Shown one piece after another: positions 24,216 to 33,156 of a stretch of 38,253 nt of DNA. The notes under the pieces were generated by a model, which saw only the letters and a list, made by a program, of their open reading frames with translations, made no database searches and was not told the origin of the DNA. The DNA is from Chitinophagales bacterium 33-2 (GTDB lineage Bacteria > Bacteroidota > Bacteroidia > Chitinophagales > Chitinophagaceae), in assembly GCA_002050435.1 (NCBI GenBank), contig MWYV01000004.1, positions 1 through 38,253 of the forward strand, read 5' to 3'. The position numbers were made by a program, and so were the translations under genes. Within the stretch, counting starts at the first letter, position 1; each line of letters begins with the position of its first letter.

Positions 24216-26624
24216 ATGAAACAATTTTTACTCCCACTCATTTTATTATTATTATTTCAAACAGCAGAAGCTCAGAAAACCGACAAAAGAGAACTTCGCG
24301 GCGCCTGGATCACCACTTATCTTGGGCTCGACTGGCCGGTAAGAACCCAAACGCCGGCACAGCAACGCTCTGCACTTGTTACCATCATGGATCATCATCG
24401 TGTAACAGGTATTAATACAGTTTATTTCCAGGTGCGTAGCCAGTCAGATGCCATGTATCCAAGTACACTGGAACCATGGTCTTATGACTTAACAGGCAGT
24501 CAGAACACAGCACCAAATCCTTTGTGGGATCCGTTACAATTTGCTATTGATGAATCAAGAAAAAGAGGTTTTGAATTCCATACATGGATCAATCCATTTC
24601 GTGCAGTTGCTAATACCAACAATGCAAACAATACGGCCATGTTTTCCAATGCACACGTTTCCAAAACACATCCTGAGTGGATGCTTACTATTGGGACGGT
24701 TAGAATTTTAAATCCGGGTATTCCTGCAGTGCGTGATTATCTCACCAATGTTATTGTGGATATTCTTAAACGTTATGATGTTGATGGAATTCATTTTGAT
24801 GATTATTTCTATCCCTCAGGAACGATCAATGATAACGATACCTACCTTGCAGATTCTCGCGGTTTTCCTAATACAACTGCAGGTCGTGGCGACTGGAGAA
24901 GAGATAACATCAATCTTTTTATTCAAAGAGTGTATGATTCCATCACTACCATTAAGCCCTGGGTGAAATTCGGCGTGTCGCCAACAGGTATTTACAGAAG
25001 CAGCACCAATTCTGCTATTGGTTCGGCAACATCATCAGGCGCTTTTCAGCATTACAGCGTTGCTTATGCGGATACTAAAAAATGGCTGCAGGAAGGCTGG
25101 GTAGATTATATCGCACCACAATTGTATTGGTTCATTGGACAAACGGGATCTGATTACGGTGTGCTGGTTCCCTGGTGGAACAATAATGCTTTTGGAAGAC
25201 ATATTTATATCGGGATGGCAGCTTACAAAGTAAACGACCCCGCACAGGGCGCTGCATGGGCCAATCGTTCACAAATTCCCAACCAGGTGCGTATGAACAG
25301 GGATGCAGCGTATCCAAATGTGCTGGGCAGCATTTTTTTCCGCACACAATTCCTGCGTAACAATCCATTGAACGTAAGAGATTCTTTAAAAGATCGTTTT
25401 TATACAAAACCGGCTTTACAACCTACTATGCCATGGCGTGATGATACAGCGCCGGCACCTGCAACGGCTTTAAATGCATTAAAATATGGTGACGATTCGG
25501 TTGTATTGAAATGGAGCAAACCTGCGGCTGCAACAAATGAATTGGACAGGGCAAGGCAGTTTGTAATTTACCGTTCTACCAGTACCGGAATTGATATTGA
25601 AGATCCGGCTAACCTCATGGCAATAACAGTGAATGACACCACAGCTTTCCGTGATGTAAACATTGTACCTGGCACAGAGTATTATTATGTAGTTACATCA
25701 ATCGACCGTTTTCATAATGAAAGTTCGGTTTCCAATGAAGCCAATAACCTTCCGCCATCGATCACCTGTCCTGCTCAACAGGAAATACTGGTAAATGCTT
25801 CATGTGAAGTGATTTTACCTGATTATCGTTCCATGGCATTGGTGAATGGTATCGAGGCAAACAATACTATAGGTTTCACCATTACACAATTACCTGCACC
25901 AGGAACGGTCATCAGCGGAACGGGAACCATACACATAACATTAGAAGCTACAGATCTTGCCGGCAATTCCGGACAATGCAGTTTTCTACTTGCGCGCAAT
26001 GATGAAGCAGCACCAGTTATTACCGCGGCATCTGTAACACCAGCTGTACTCCTTGCACCCAACCATAAAATGAGGGATGTAACACTTAGCTATACTGCTA
26101 CAGATAATTGCGGTCCGGTTACCATTGGTTTGTCTGTCAGCAGTAATGAACCTGTGCTGGGTAATGGTTCAGGTAATACATCACCAGACTGGGAGATTAT
26201 TAATAACAACAAGGTAAAATTGCGGGCAGAGCGTGAAGGCGGCGGCAACGGAAGAATTTATACCATCACCATTACCGCAACAGATGCTTCCGGAAACAGC
26301 ACTACAGAAAATGTGCAGGTGACCGTTCCGCATAACCAGGGGAATAAACCACGCACTGGTCCGGCAACCATTCCGGCATCATTAACGCTACAGGCAACGC
26401 CAAACCCAAGTGCAGCCTTGTTTAATTTGAAAATTGATGCAACAGCTTCGGCGCCGGTCCAAATTATTGTAAGAAATACACTCGGGCAGGTTGTTGAAAG
26501 AAGAAACAACATTATTGCAGGTAGTTTGATCAGTATTGGATCTAAATACACAGCAGGAACCTATTTTGTTGAAGCGATCCAGGGCGATAAAATTCAAAAA
26601 CTGACCTTGATTAAAATCGATTAA
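24216..26624 (+). CDS. Secreted GHL10-type glycoside hydrolase with HYR-like region and T9SS tail
   Basis: The 802-residue protein starts with a signal peptide (about residues 1-20). The catalytic domain (21-410) opens with RELRGAWITTYLGLDWPVRT and carries GIHFDDYFYP (191-200), the signature of the GHL10/DUF187 family. Escherichia coli DigH of that family cleaves denuded peptidoglycan strands, so a cell-wall role is plausible. A fibronectin type III domain (about 415-510) follows, then about 190 residues of HYR-like sequence (ITCPAQQEILV, ATDLAGNSG, ITATDASGNST). It ends with a type IX secretion C-terminal domain (TPNPSAALFNLKI ... GTYFVEAIQGDKI). A close paralog lies at 30810-32627. A strong terminator follows. 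Confidence 0.9.
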   Translation: MKQFLLPLILLLLFQTAEAQKTDKRELRGAWITTYLGLDWPVRTQTPAQQRSALVTIMDHHRVTGINTVYFQVRSQSDAMYPSTLEPWSYDLTGSQNTAPNPLWDPLQFAIDESRKRGFEFHTWINPFRAVANTNNANNTAMFSNAHVSKTHPEWMLTIGTVRILNPGIPAVRDYLTNVIVDILKRYDVDGIHFDDYFYPSGTINDNDTYLADSRGFPNTTAGRGDWRRDNINLFIQRVYDSITTIKPWVKFGVSPTGIYRSSTNSAIGSATSSGAFQHYSVAYADTKKWLQEGWVDYIAPQLYWFIGQTGSDYGVLVPWWNNNAFGRHIYIGMAAYKVNDPAQGAAWANRSQIPNQVRMNRDAAYPNVLGSIFFRTQFLRNNPLNVRDSLKDRFYTKPALQPTMPWRDDTAPAPATALNALKYGDDSVVLKWSKPAAATNELDRARQFVIYRSTSTGIDIEDPANLMAITVNDTTAFRDVNIVPGTEYYYVVTSIDRFHNESSVSNEANNLPPSITCPAQQEILVNASCEVILPDYRSMALVNGIEANNTIGFTITQLPAPGTVISGTGTIHITLEATDLAGNSGQCSFLLARNDEAAPVITAASVTPAVLLAPNHKMRDVTLSYTATDNCGPVTIGLSVSSNEPVLGNGSGNTSPDWEIINNNKVKLRAEREGGGNGRIYTITITATDASGNSTTENVQVTVPHNQGNKPRTGPATIPASLTLQATPNPSAALFNLKIDATASAPVQIIVRNTLGQVVERRNNIIAGSLISIGSKYTAGTYFVEAIQGDKIQKLTLIKID

Positions 26625-26645
26625 TATTAAGAAGATTCCACTTTT

Positions 26646-26675
26646 AAAAGAGAAGCTTCGGCTTCTCTTTTTTTT
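26646..26675 (+). terminator. Terminator after the first GHL10 gene
   Basis: AAAAGAGAAGC (26646-26656) pairs with GCTTCTCTTTT (26661-26671) around a TTCG loop, followed by T residues to 26675. It is 22 bases after the stop codon. Confidence 0.92.
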
Positions 26676-26699
26676 GCATCAATTTTAAATGTTTTATGC

Positions 26700-26859
26700 T
26701 GCCTCCGTGGTTTAAATCAGAGGAGTTGAACGGTTGTTGAACATTGTTTATTAAGCCTCTGTGTTTTCTCCGTGGCCTCTGTGCCTCCGTGGTTTAAATC
26801 AGAGGAGTTGAATGATTGTTGAACAATTGTTGAGCAGTTGTTGAATTGTTGTTGATTAG
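26700..26859. repeat. Two copies of the bipartite repeat, about 82-bp spacing
   Basis: The block GCCTCCGTGGTTTAAATCAG with AGGAGTTGAA following occurs twice (first copy at about 26701, second at about 26783) 82 bases apart. After each comes a run of TTGTTGAAC-type words with 11-base spacing. This is the same family as the array at 27471-28110, with a variant junction (TCAGAGGAG in place of ACGAG). Confidence 0.8.
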
Positions 26860-26951
26860 ACCCTGAACTTTTATGCGTGGAATAATGTTTGATTGCAATT
26901 ATTTGTCAATGGCTCTTTTTGAGGGCGGCAAAAAATTATAAAAAGATCAAT

Positions 26952-27455
26952 ATGAAACAGCTACACAAAAACTTTGTTATTTATTTAGTTATAGCATTAT
27001 TCGGTGTTTTCAGCTTTTCTTCCTGTGGGAATAAGCGAAGTGATGAGGATATTCAAAAAGATGTGAGTGAAGGGTTAACAAGAGGAACAGGTAATGATGC
27101 CAACGGAGCAAGAGCTTATTCTAACGTGAATGCCACAGTGAAAGATGGCGTGGTTACCCTTGATGGGCAATGCGAGGGCGAAAATTGCGCAGACAGCGTG
27201 GTCAGCAGGGTGAATGGAATTGATGGGGTTAAGGACGTTCAGAGCAATATCAGGCAAACACAGGCTCCAACTGATTTAACGCTTCGCACCTCCGTTCAGT
27301 CCATTATCAGCAAATACCAGGGTGTGCAAGCGGATGTAGCTGATGGAGTTGTTGTTTTGCGTGGTTCCATTCTCCGCGACCAGGTGCAGCCACTGATGAA
27401 CGAATTAAGTACGTTGCAGGCCCGCAAGATCGATAACCAACTGGCGATACAGTAG
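26952..27455 (+). CDS. BON-domain lipoprotein
   Basis: I take ATG 26952 (MKQLHKNFVIYLVIALF), giving 167 residues; the longer frame to 26889 adds sequence with no signal character. A lipobox (SFSSC) follows the hydrophobic helix. Two BON-type halves follow: DEDIQKDVSEGL...VNGIDGVKDVQSNI with the turn VKDGVVTLDGQ, and a second, LRTSVQSIISKYQ...VADGVVVLRGSI. BON domains bind phospholipid or envelope components and occur in OsmY-like proteins. The protein should sit in the periplasm or on the outer membrane. It lies between two repeat clusters and has no operon partner. Confidence 0.88.
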   Translation: MKQLHKNFVIYLVIALFGVFSFSSCGNKRSDEDIQKDVSEGLTRGTGNDANGARAYSNVNATVKDGVVTLDGQCEGENCADSVVSRVNGIDGVKDVQSNIRQTQAPTDLTLRTSVQSIISKYQGVQADVADGVVVLRGSILRDQVQPLMNELSTLQARKIDNQLAIQ

Positions 27456-27470
27456 CTTGGTGCTGGCAAT

Positions 27471-28110
27471 TGTAGTTGAACGGTAGTTGAACGGTGGTTG
27501 ATTCGCCTCCGTGAATCTTTGTGCCTCCTATGCCTCAGTGGTTCAAAAAACGAGTTGAATAGTAGTTGAATAGTTGTTTATTTAGTCCCGTGTTACCTCT
27601 GTGCCTCCTGTGCCTCCTGTGCCTCCGTGGTTCAAAACGAGTTGAATAGCTGTTGAACAGTTGTTGAGCAATTGTTTATTTAGTCCCGTGTTACCTCTGT
27701 GCCTCCGTGGTTTAAAAAACGAGTTGAATAGTTGTTGAACAGTTGTTGAGCAATTGTTTTTTAGTCTCCGTGTTACCTCTGTGCCTCCTGTGCCTCCGTG
27801 GTTTAAAAAACGAGTTGAATAGTTGTTGAACAGTTGTTGAATAGTTGTTTTTTTAGTCCCGTGTTACCTCTGTGCCTCATGTGCCTCAGTGGTTCAAAAA
27901 ACGAGTTGAATAGTTGTTGAACAGTTGTTGAACAATTGTTTTTTTAGTCTCCGTGTTACCTCTGTCCTCCTGTGCCTCCGTGGTTCAAAAAACGAGTTGA
28001 ACAGTTGGTGAACAGTAGTTGTATAGTTGTTTATTTAGTCTCCGTGTTACCTCTGTGCCTCCTGTGCCTCCGTGGTTCAAAAAAACGAGTTGAATAGTTG
28101 TTTATTTAGC
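27471..28110. repeat. Tandem array of about seven 91-bp bipartite units
   Basis: The junction ACGAGTTGAA recurs at 27550, 27637, 27719, 27810, 27901, 27992 and 28085, spacings of 87, 82, 91, 91, 91 and 93 bases. Each unit has a first half of GTTGTTGAACA words repeating every 11 bases, a T-rich spacer (GTTTATTTAGT), and a second half CTCCGTGTTACCTCTGTGCC with 9-base TGTGCCTCC repeats, ending CCGTGGTTCAAAAA. Units differ by substitutions and by the number of internal short repeats. No long ORF runs through it on either strand. Confidence 0.93.
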
Positions 28111-28141
28111 CACCAACCAAAATAGGAAAAGACTAAAAAAA

Positions 28142-29431
28142 TTAATTATCTACCTCACTAAGTTCTGAGCGCTGGTCTTCACTACTCCTGCATTCGTACT
28201 GAATCCTGAATGCAGAAAGATCGGGTTTGAATTTCCTTTCCCGCCTGCTTTCAAAATCATAAATCGTTTTACCCAGCTGGAATAGAAACGGATGCCCGAT
28301 CTGATCGTATTCATACTTATTATCATTCAGGATCTCATCGCTGTTTACATAGAGCGTTGCCGCAAGCATGTATTCAGTGTTATTTTCAAAATCTGCAACA
28401 AATGAAACATCGGTCAGAAAACCATAACTCCATCCCACTTTATTAAACACTCTAACTCCATTCGGCATTTTTTTACTGCTGTCACGGAAAAAGAATTTCA
28501 CGTAGCTGTCATAGTATTTTTCAGCATCGTATTTCGGATAGGGCGTTTCAGATGGATATTGCGAAAGGTAGCGATACAAAAATTCAAGATCATCTTTCGA
28601 CAGATCAAATCGCTGCTGCTTTGGAACTGATTTGGGAAACATCACCCGTTGCAGCATCTGCGTCATATCCCCCAAACTGATCCAATTATGTTTTGTAAAA
28701 TCAAACGGTTCATTTATAAGCCGGTCATACCTGTCGAGATAACCTTTGCCCAGCAGAACCGCTGTTGAAAAATCAAGCGCACGATCATTATAAACAGCAG
28801 GTTGCTGGTGTATTATTTTACCATCTGTATCGACAAACCGAAATGCATTGGTATGCCTGTTTTGCTCTTCATTCAGTCCCAGGAACTGTCGTGCAATACG
28901 TGAATCATTCAGCCCTTTTTTCTTTAGCTGATTGTTGATATGTCCCTGTCCAAGAAACTGGTACATCCTGTTATATGGATCGTTTTCACTTACCAGCAAT
29001 GCTCTTTTTATAAACTGTGCAACCGAAGGCAAACCATTAGGTGAAGAAGGATCTTTTTCAAGTGCTGTTTGCCATTGACTGGAACTGTCGAACAACAAGC
29101 TGGTATTTTTATCAATACCTTTTTTACGTAGCGCATGCAGTTTTTCCAATGAAAGAATGGCCAGTGGGAGTTTAACTACTGAAGCGGGGTTAAAATACAA
29201 TTGGGGATCGTAATGAAAATAATAATTGGTGAAGGATTGCTTGTTATTTTTATCGCGGTTGATCTCTGTGTAAATAATTTGCAGCCTGTACTTGCCCGGA
29301 TCATTAAGCACCTGTTGAAATACTGGATCCTGGTTCTGAGCAAGAATTGTTGCCAGGTAAGCATCCGTTTTGGTTTGCGCATTCATATAGCTCACAAAAA
29401 ATAGGGGGATGATGACAAATGTGCGAAGCAT
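28142..29431 (-). CDS. Serine hydrolase of the class A beta-lactamase fold
   Basis: The 429-residue protein has an N-terminal signal (to about residue 18, SYMNAQ). The three motifs of the penicillin-recognising fold are visible in order: S84-V-V-K87, S148-E-N150 (in place of SDN), and K331-V-G333 (in place of KTG). This places it in the beta-lactamase2-like group. Extra sequence around residues 170-300 makes it longer than true class A enzymes (about 290). The altered second and third motifs argue against a standard beta-lactamase; a peptidase or other ester/amide hydrolase acting in the envelope is as likely. It lies beside a GHL10 enzyme that may act on peptidoglycan. Confidence 0.82.
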   Translation of the reverse strand: MLRTFVIIPLFFVSYMNAQTKTDAYLATILAQNQDPVFQQVLNDPGKYRLQIIYTEINRDKNNKQSFTNYYFHYDPQLYFNPASVVKLPLAILSLEKLHALRKKGIDKNTSLLFDSSSQWQTALEKDPSSPNGLPSVAQFIKRALLVSENDPYNRMYQFLGQGHINNQLKKKGLNDSRIARQFLGLNEEQNRHTNAFRFVDTDGKIIHQQPAVYNDRALDFSTAVLLGKGYLDRYDRLINEPFDFTKHNWISLGDMTQMLQRVMFPKSVPKQQRFDLSKDDLEFLYRYLSQYPSETPYPKYDAEKYYDSYVKFFFRDSSKKMPNGVRVFNKVGWSYGFLTDVSFVADFENNTEYMLAATLYVNSDEILNDNKYEYDQIGHPFLFQLGKTIYDFESRRERKFKPDLSAFRIQYECRSSEDQRSELSEVDN

Positions 29432-29460
29432 AAGGGAAGTTAGTCATTATGCTTTTTCTT

Positions 29461-29661
29461 TCATCTCAATAAATAAATACGAAGCTGAACTTCTTGTTTT
29501 CCTTCATTGGTCAATGCATCTTCCGGTTTTGTGTTACATTTCCTCAATTTTGCCGGAGCTTCGGCCTTTGATTGATCTTCACTATTTTTTTCAATAATAC
29601 TTTTTAGAAAGGATAGAACAACACATGCTAGAAGTACTAAGAAATTAGTGTTCCTGAACAA
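29461..29661 (-). CDS. Small hypothetical membrane-anchored ORF
   Basis: This 66-codon ORF has one hydrophobic helix (NFLVLLACVVLSFL) and a charged tail rich in Lys, Glu and Asn. It begins with TTG at 29661 and overlaps the end of the frameshifted MORN/TonB-C gene by 17 bases. No ATG precedes it in frame. Its composition looks coding, but I recognise no family and the start is weak. Confidence 0.3.
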   Translation of the reverse strand: MFRNTNFLVLLACVVLSFLKSIIEKNSEDQSKAEAPAKLRKCNTKPEDALTNEGKQEVQLRIYLLR

Positions 29662-30590
29662 AAGAAACAGGCTGGGTAAACCAGGTGCTTACCGTACGGT
29701 TATGGGAGATAGCGGGAAGCCATTTTGGTGATTCCTGCACCATGCGCAGCGCGATCTTGTCAAACACCGGGTGAAAAGGAATGGAAACGTATAGGTTCTG
29801 TACCTTGCCCTCTTCATCGATCATTCCAGTAACGAGGATCGTCACCTGGGTAGTATTGACAAGCTGCCATTGGTCGGGGAAATAAGTTTTTTTACTGGCA
29901 TGTTTCAACCAGGCATTTTTTCCGCCGGGAAAACTATGCATGCGGTCCCTGTTTGTGGTATCCATAGGCGTTCCACCTTCATCGAAATATTGTTTTGAAA
30001 CAAGGGCATCCATGTTGTACACTTCTTCCGATGCCAGTTGGCCGCTTTTATGAAAATACCTGAACCGCCCGTTTTTCTTTCCATCGCGGAAGATTGAAAC
30101 CGCAGACGGGTTGCCATTGTTGTACCACGAGATGGCCACAGCAGAACCATCGGGCCTTGTATGAACAGAATCTTTCAGGTAACCATTGGCATGCCAGGAA
30201 AGTTTGATGCCCGTTACAGCACCATTCACATAAACAATGGAGTCGTGTGGTGATCCGTCAAAGTAAAACCCAAGCCAGGTGCCTTCCTTTTTATTGTTTA
30301 CATAATTGCCGGTTGACTGTACATTTCCATTGGAATAATAATAATGAAAACTGCCATGGGCTATTTTACCTGCTTCATCCAAGGTAATAACCATCCATCT
30401 GCAGGGTACGTGTGGAAATAAAATAATCCTGTTGATGCCAGACATCGCCTTTTTTTTCTGTTAAAGAATAAAAGCTGGCCCTTGATGGACCTTCAACCGG
30501 CTTCCAGAGGTAATCGTAATAAGCTTCCTTATTTTGGGCGGAAAGACCTGAGCCAAACAAGAGGAAGAAAAAGGGCAGTAAGGATTTCAT
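29645..30590 (-). pseudogene. MORN-variant (YwqK-like) repeat protein with TonB C-terminal domain, frameshifted
   Basis: The first frame (ATG 30590) encodes a signal peptide (MKSLLPFFFLLFGSGLSAQ) and the start of the mature protein up to QMDGYYLG then stops. The second frame continues with LDEAGKIAHGSFHYYYSNGN and runs to 29645. Joining the two at the extra base in CTTGGATG (GG at 30379-30380 on the plus strand) gives one uninterrupted protein of about 314 residues. It has four or five MORN-like repeats (SNGNVQSTGNY, HANGYLKDS, NNGNPSAVSIF, KSGQLASEEVY) and a TonB C-terminal domain (TILVTGMIDEEGKVQNL). The single-base shift could be decay, a read error or programmed frameshifting. Confidence 0.8.
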
Positions 30591-30809
30591 CTTGTAAAAT
30601 AAAAACTTTAATGATAGGTTTAGGAGGAAAAATGGATCAGGGCCACATCTTAATTACATTAAATTGCCCGAATAACTATTGAATTTGTTTCAGTGATCCT
30701 GTTGGCTGATTAACTGCTTTTGATTGAAGGAAATGCCGCAAAGTTTCAGGTCAGCTTTCTGTTGGAAATTAAAAAACTAGTATCTTAACTTCCTGTTCAA
30801 CCATACTTT

Positions 30810-32627
30810 ATGAATAAGATCCTACTTCCGTTTTTGATGTTTTGTTTTTTTTCTACTGCGGCACAAAAATCAGATAAAAGAGAATTGAGGGGCGCGTGGA
30901 TTACCACATACCTGGGACTTGACTGGCCAGTGCGTACGCAAACCCCTGCACAACAAAGGTCGGCGCTCCTAACCATGCTGGATCACCACAAGGCTACCGG
31001 CATCAACACAGTATATTTCCAGGTGAGAAGCCAGTCAGACGCTATGTATGAAAGCAGTCTGGAGCCCTGGTCTTACGACCTGAATGGAACCAGCGGCGTA
31101 GCACCTTCCATCCTTTGGGATCCATTGCATTTTGCCATTGAAGAATCGCGCAAGAGGGCATTTGAGTTCCATGCCTGGATCAACCCATTCCGGGCAGTGG
31201 CCAATAACGCCAATGCTTCAAATGTAAATATGTACGCAGCTTCACACATTTCAAAAACCCATCCCCAGTGGATGCTGACAGTAGGGAATGTGCAGATCAT
31301 CAACCCGGGTATTGCTGAAGCCAGGGCCCATATTGTAAAGGTGATTGCCGACATCCTGCGACGCTATGATGTTGATGGCATTCACTTTGACGACTATTTT
31401 TACCCTACCGGCACCATTAATGACAACGATGCTTATACAGCTGACCCCCGCGGTTTTCCCAATACCACTGCCGGGATTGCAGACTGGAGGAGAGACAACC
31501 TGAACCTTTTTATCAAAACGGTAAATGATTCGATCACTGCCATCAAGCCCTGGGTGAAGTTTGGCGTATCGCCCACAGGCATTTACAGAAGCAGTACAGA
31601 TCCGGCCATTGGTTCACCCACTTCCAGTGGAGCACTGCAGCATTACAGCGCCTATTTTGCCGACACTAAAAAATGGTTGCAGGAAGGATGGGTGGATTAT
31701 ATCGCTCCGCAGCTGTATTGGTCAATAGGACAAACGGGTTCCGATTATGGTGTGCTGGTGCCCTGGTGGAACAACAATGCTTTTGGCAGACATATATATA
31801 TAGGTATGGCGGGTTATAAAGTGAATGATCCGGCGCAGGGTGCGGCATGGGCAAGTCCCTCCCAGATCCCAAGCCAGGTAAGGATGAACCGTAGCAGTCA
31901 GTTTGCCAATGTGCTGGGCGGAATATATTTCAGGTCCCAAAACCTGATTTCAAATCCCCTGAGTTTCCGTGATTCTTTACGATTGCATTTTTATGCGCGA
32001 CCTGCTTTGCAGCCTACTATGCCCTGGAAAGACAATGTTCCGCCCTCGCCTGCCTCTGCGCTCACAGCAACGCAGTATGGCAGCGATTCGGTTGTGTTGA
32101 AATGGTCCAAAGCCCCTGCAGCGGTGAATGAAATGGACAAAGTGAAACAATATGTGGTGTACCGGTCTGCAACGGCATCCATTAATATTGAGAATGCAGC
32201 CAACATCATTGCGATCACTACGGATACGGCTGCCTTCAGGGATGTGAGCATCAGTGCCGGCAACCCTTATTTTTATACGGTTACCGCCCTCGACAGGCTG
32301 CACAATGAAAGTGCGGTTTCGAATATTGCGGGTGTCAATTTTGTGACGGCGGTTTCGCAACCGGTACAGGAAGAGGATGCGATAACTGTGGTGGCAGGTC
32401 CGAATCCGGGAAGCGGCGCGTTTACCATTAAGATCACTGCAAAAAGCCCTCAGCAGGTGAATGTATTTGTTTCAAACAGTGCGGGCCAGCTGGTGGAGCG
32501 GCGCGCAGGGATTATTCCGGGAAGTACGATCATGATGGGAAGTGATTATCATAATGGGATCTATGTGCTGGAGGTGGTACAGGGCGGCAAGCGCAAAACC
32601 CTGAAGTTGATCAAGGGAGGAAATTAA
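30810..32627 (+). CDS. Secreted GHL10-type glycoside hydrolase with T9SS tail, second copy
   Basis: The 605-residue protein is a close relative of the gene at 24216-26624: the stretch RELRGAWITTYLGLDWPVRT is identical and most of the catalytic domain differs only at scattered positions. It has a signal peptide (to about residue 18, STAAQ), the GHL10 catalytic domain with GIHFDDYFYP, a fibronectin type III domain (about 410-500) and a type IX secretion tail (GPNPGSGAFTIKI). It lacks the HYR-like region of the first copy, which explains the 197-residue difference. The DNA near the 3' end is richer in G/C than the first copy. Confidence 0.9.
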   Translation: MNKILLPFLMFCFFSTAAQKSDKRELRGAWITTYLGLDWPVRTQTPAQQRSALLTMLDHHKATGINTVYFQVRSQSDAMYESSLEPWSYDLNGTSGVAPSILWDPLHFAIEESRKRAFEFHAWINPFRAVANNANASNVNMYAASHISKTHPQWMLTVGNVQIINPGIAEARAHIVKVIADILRRYDVDGIHFDDYFYPTGTINDNDAYTADPRGFPNTTAGIADWRRDNLNLFIKTVNDSITAIKPWVKFGVSPTGIYRSSTDPAIGSPTSSGALQHYSAYFADTKKWLQEGWVDYIAPQLYWSIGQTGSDYGVLVPWWNNNAFGRHIYIGMAGYKVNDPAQGAAWASPSQIPSQVRMNRSSQFANVLGGIYFRSQNLISNPLSFRDSLRLHFYARPALQPTMPWKDNVPPSPASALTATQYGSDSVVLKWSKAPAAVNEMDKVKQYVVYRSATASINIENAANIIAITTDTAAFRDVSISAGNPYFYTVTALDRLHNESAVSNIAGVNFVTAVSQPVQEEDAITVVAGPNPGSGAFTIKITAKSPQQVNVFVSNSAGQLVERRAGIIPGSTIMMGSDYHNGIYVLEVVQGGKRKTLKLIKGGN

Positions 32628-32687
32628 ATTTTTAGTGAGCAGGTAAACCGATGCCTGTTTTGGCGGATAAATTTTAATGAAATATCG

Positions 32688-33035
32688 TTGGAAAGGAACT
32701 GGATACGGGTTGCCATGCACCCTGGGGAGATTGCATTTAAGGAGAACAACCTGGCGGAAGTAGATGCAGGCGGGAAAACCATTTGTATAGGCAGGAGCGG
32801 GAGCGGGTTATTTGCCTTTGCGCATAAATGTCCGCATGCAAGCGGTTTTTTCGTCAATGGATTTATTGATGCATTGGGCAATGTTGTTTGCCCGGTTCAT
32901 CGTTACAAGTTTTGCATGAAGAACGGCCGCAATGTCAGTGGAGAAGGATATTATTTAAAGCACTGGCCTGTGGAGGTGCGGGAAGATGGCGTATGGGTAG
33001 GCCTGGACGTGGAAAAGCTGTTTGGTTTATTTTAG
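32688..33035 (+). CDS. Rieske-type [2Fe-2S] ferredoxin
   Basis: The 115-residue soluble protein has the Rieske ligand pair C48-P-H50 and C68-P-V-H71, with typical spacing. The start is TTG at 32688: no ATG occurs in frame until 32715, which would cut off the conserved NWIRVA strand. Such small Rieske ferredoxins carry electrons to oxygenases and related enzymes. No oxygenase lies next to it. It begins 60 bases after the second GHL10 gene and may be co-transcribed with it, though a functional link is not evident. Confidence 0.88.
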   Translation: MERNWIRVAMHPGEIAFKENNLAEVDAGGKTICIGRSGSGLFAFAHKCPHASGFFVNGFIDALGNVVCPVHRYKFCMKNGRNVSGEGYYLKHWPVEVREDGVWVGLDVEKLFGLF

Positions 33036-33117
33036 TTGTTAAGTGAAGAATGCCACTTTTACCGGAGGAGATTAAGAAATTTTATTCATTACATTTTTCC
33101 AATTCCTTTCAAACGCT

Positions 33118-33125
33118 TATTTTTG
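33118..33125 (+). promoter_or_regulatory. Candidate -7 element (TATTTTTG) for tRNA-Asn
   Basis: TATTTTTG matches TAnnTTTG and lies 65 bases before the tRNA. The flanking CTTATTTTTGCC is close to the element before the FAH-family gene (20018-20025). The AGCTAA-type repeat lies between this element and the tRNA, so it would be part of the tRNA precursor leader. Confidence 0.45.
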
Positions 33126-33156
33126 CCTCCCTGAAAATGAGGACGTTCCATTTTCT

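Noticed and set aside
27471-28110. CRISPR array
   Set aside because: Whole 91-bp units are repeated; there are no short identical repeats separated by unique spacers, and no cas genes are present.
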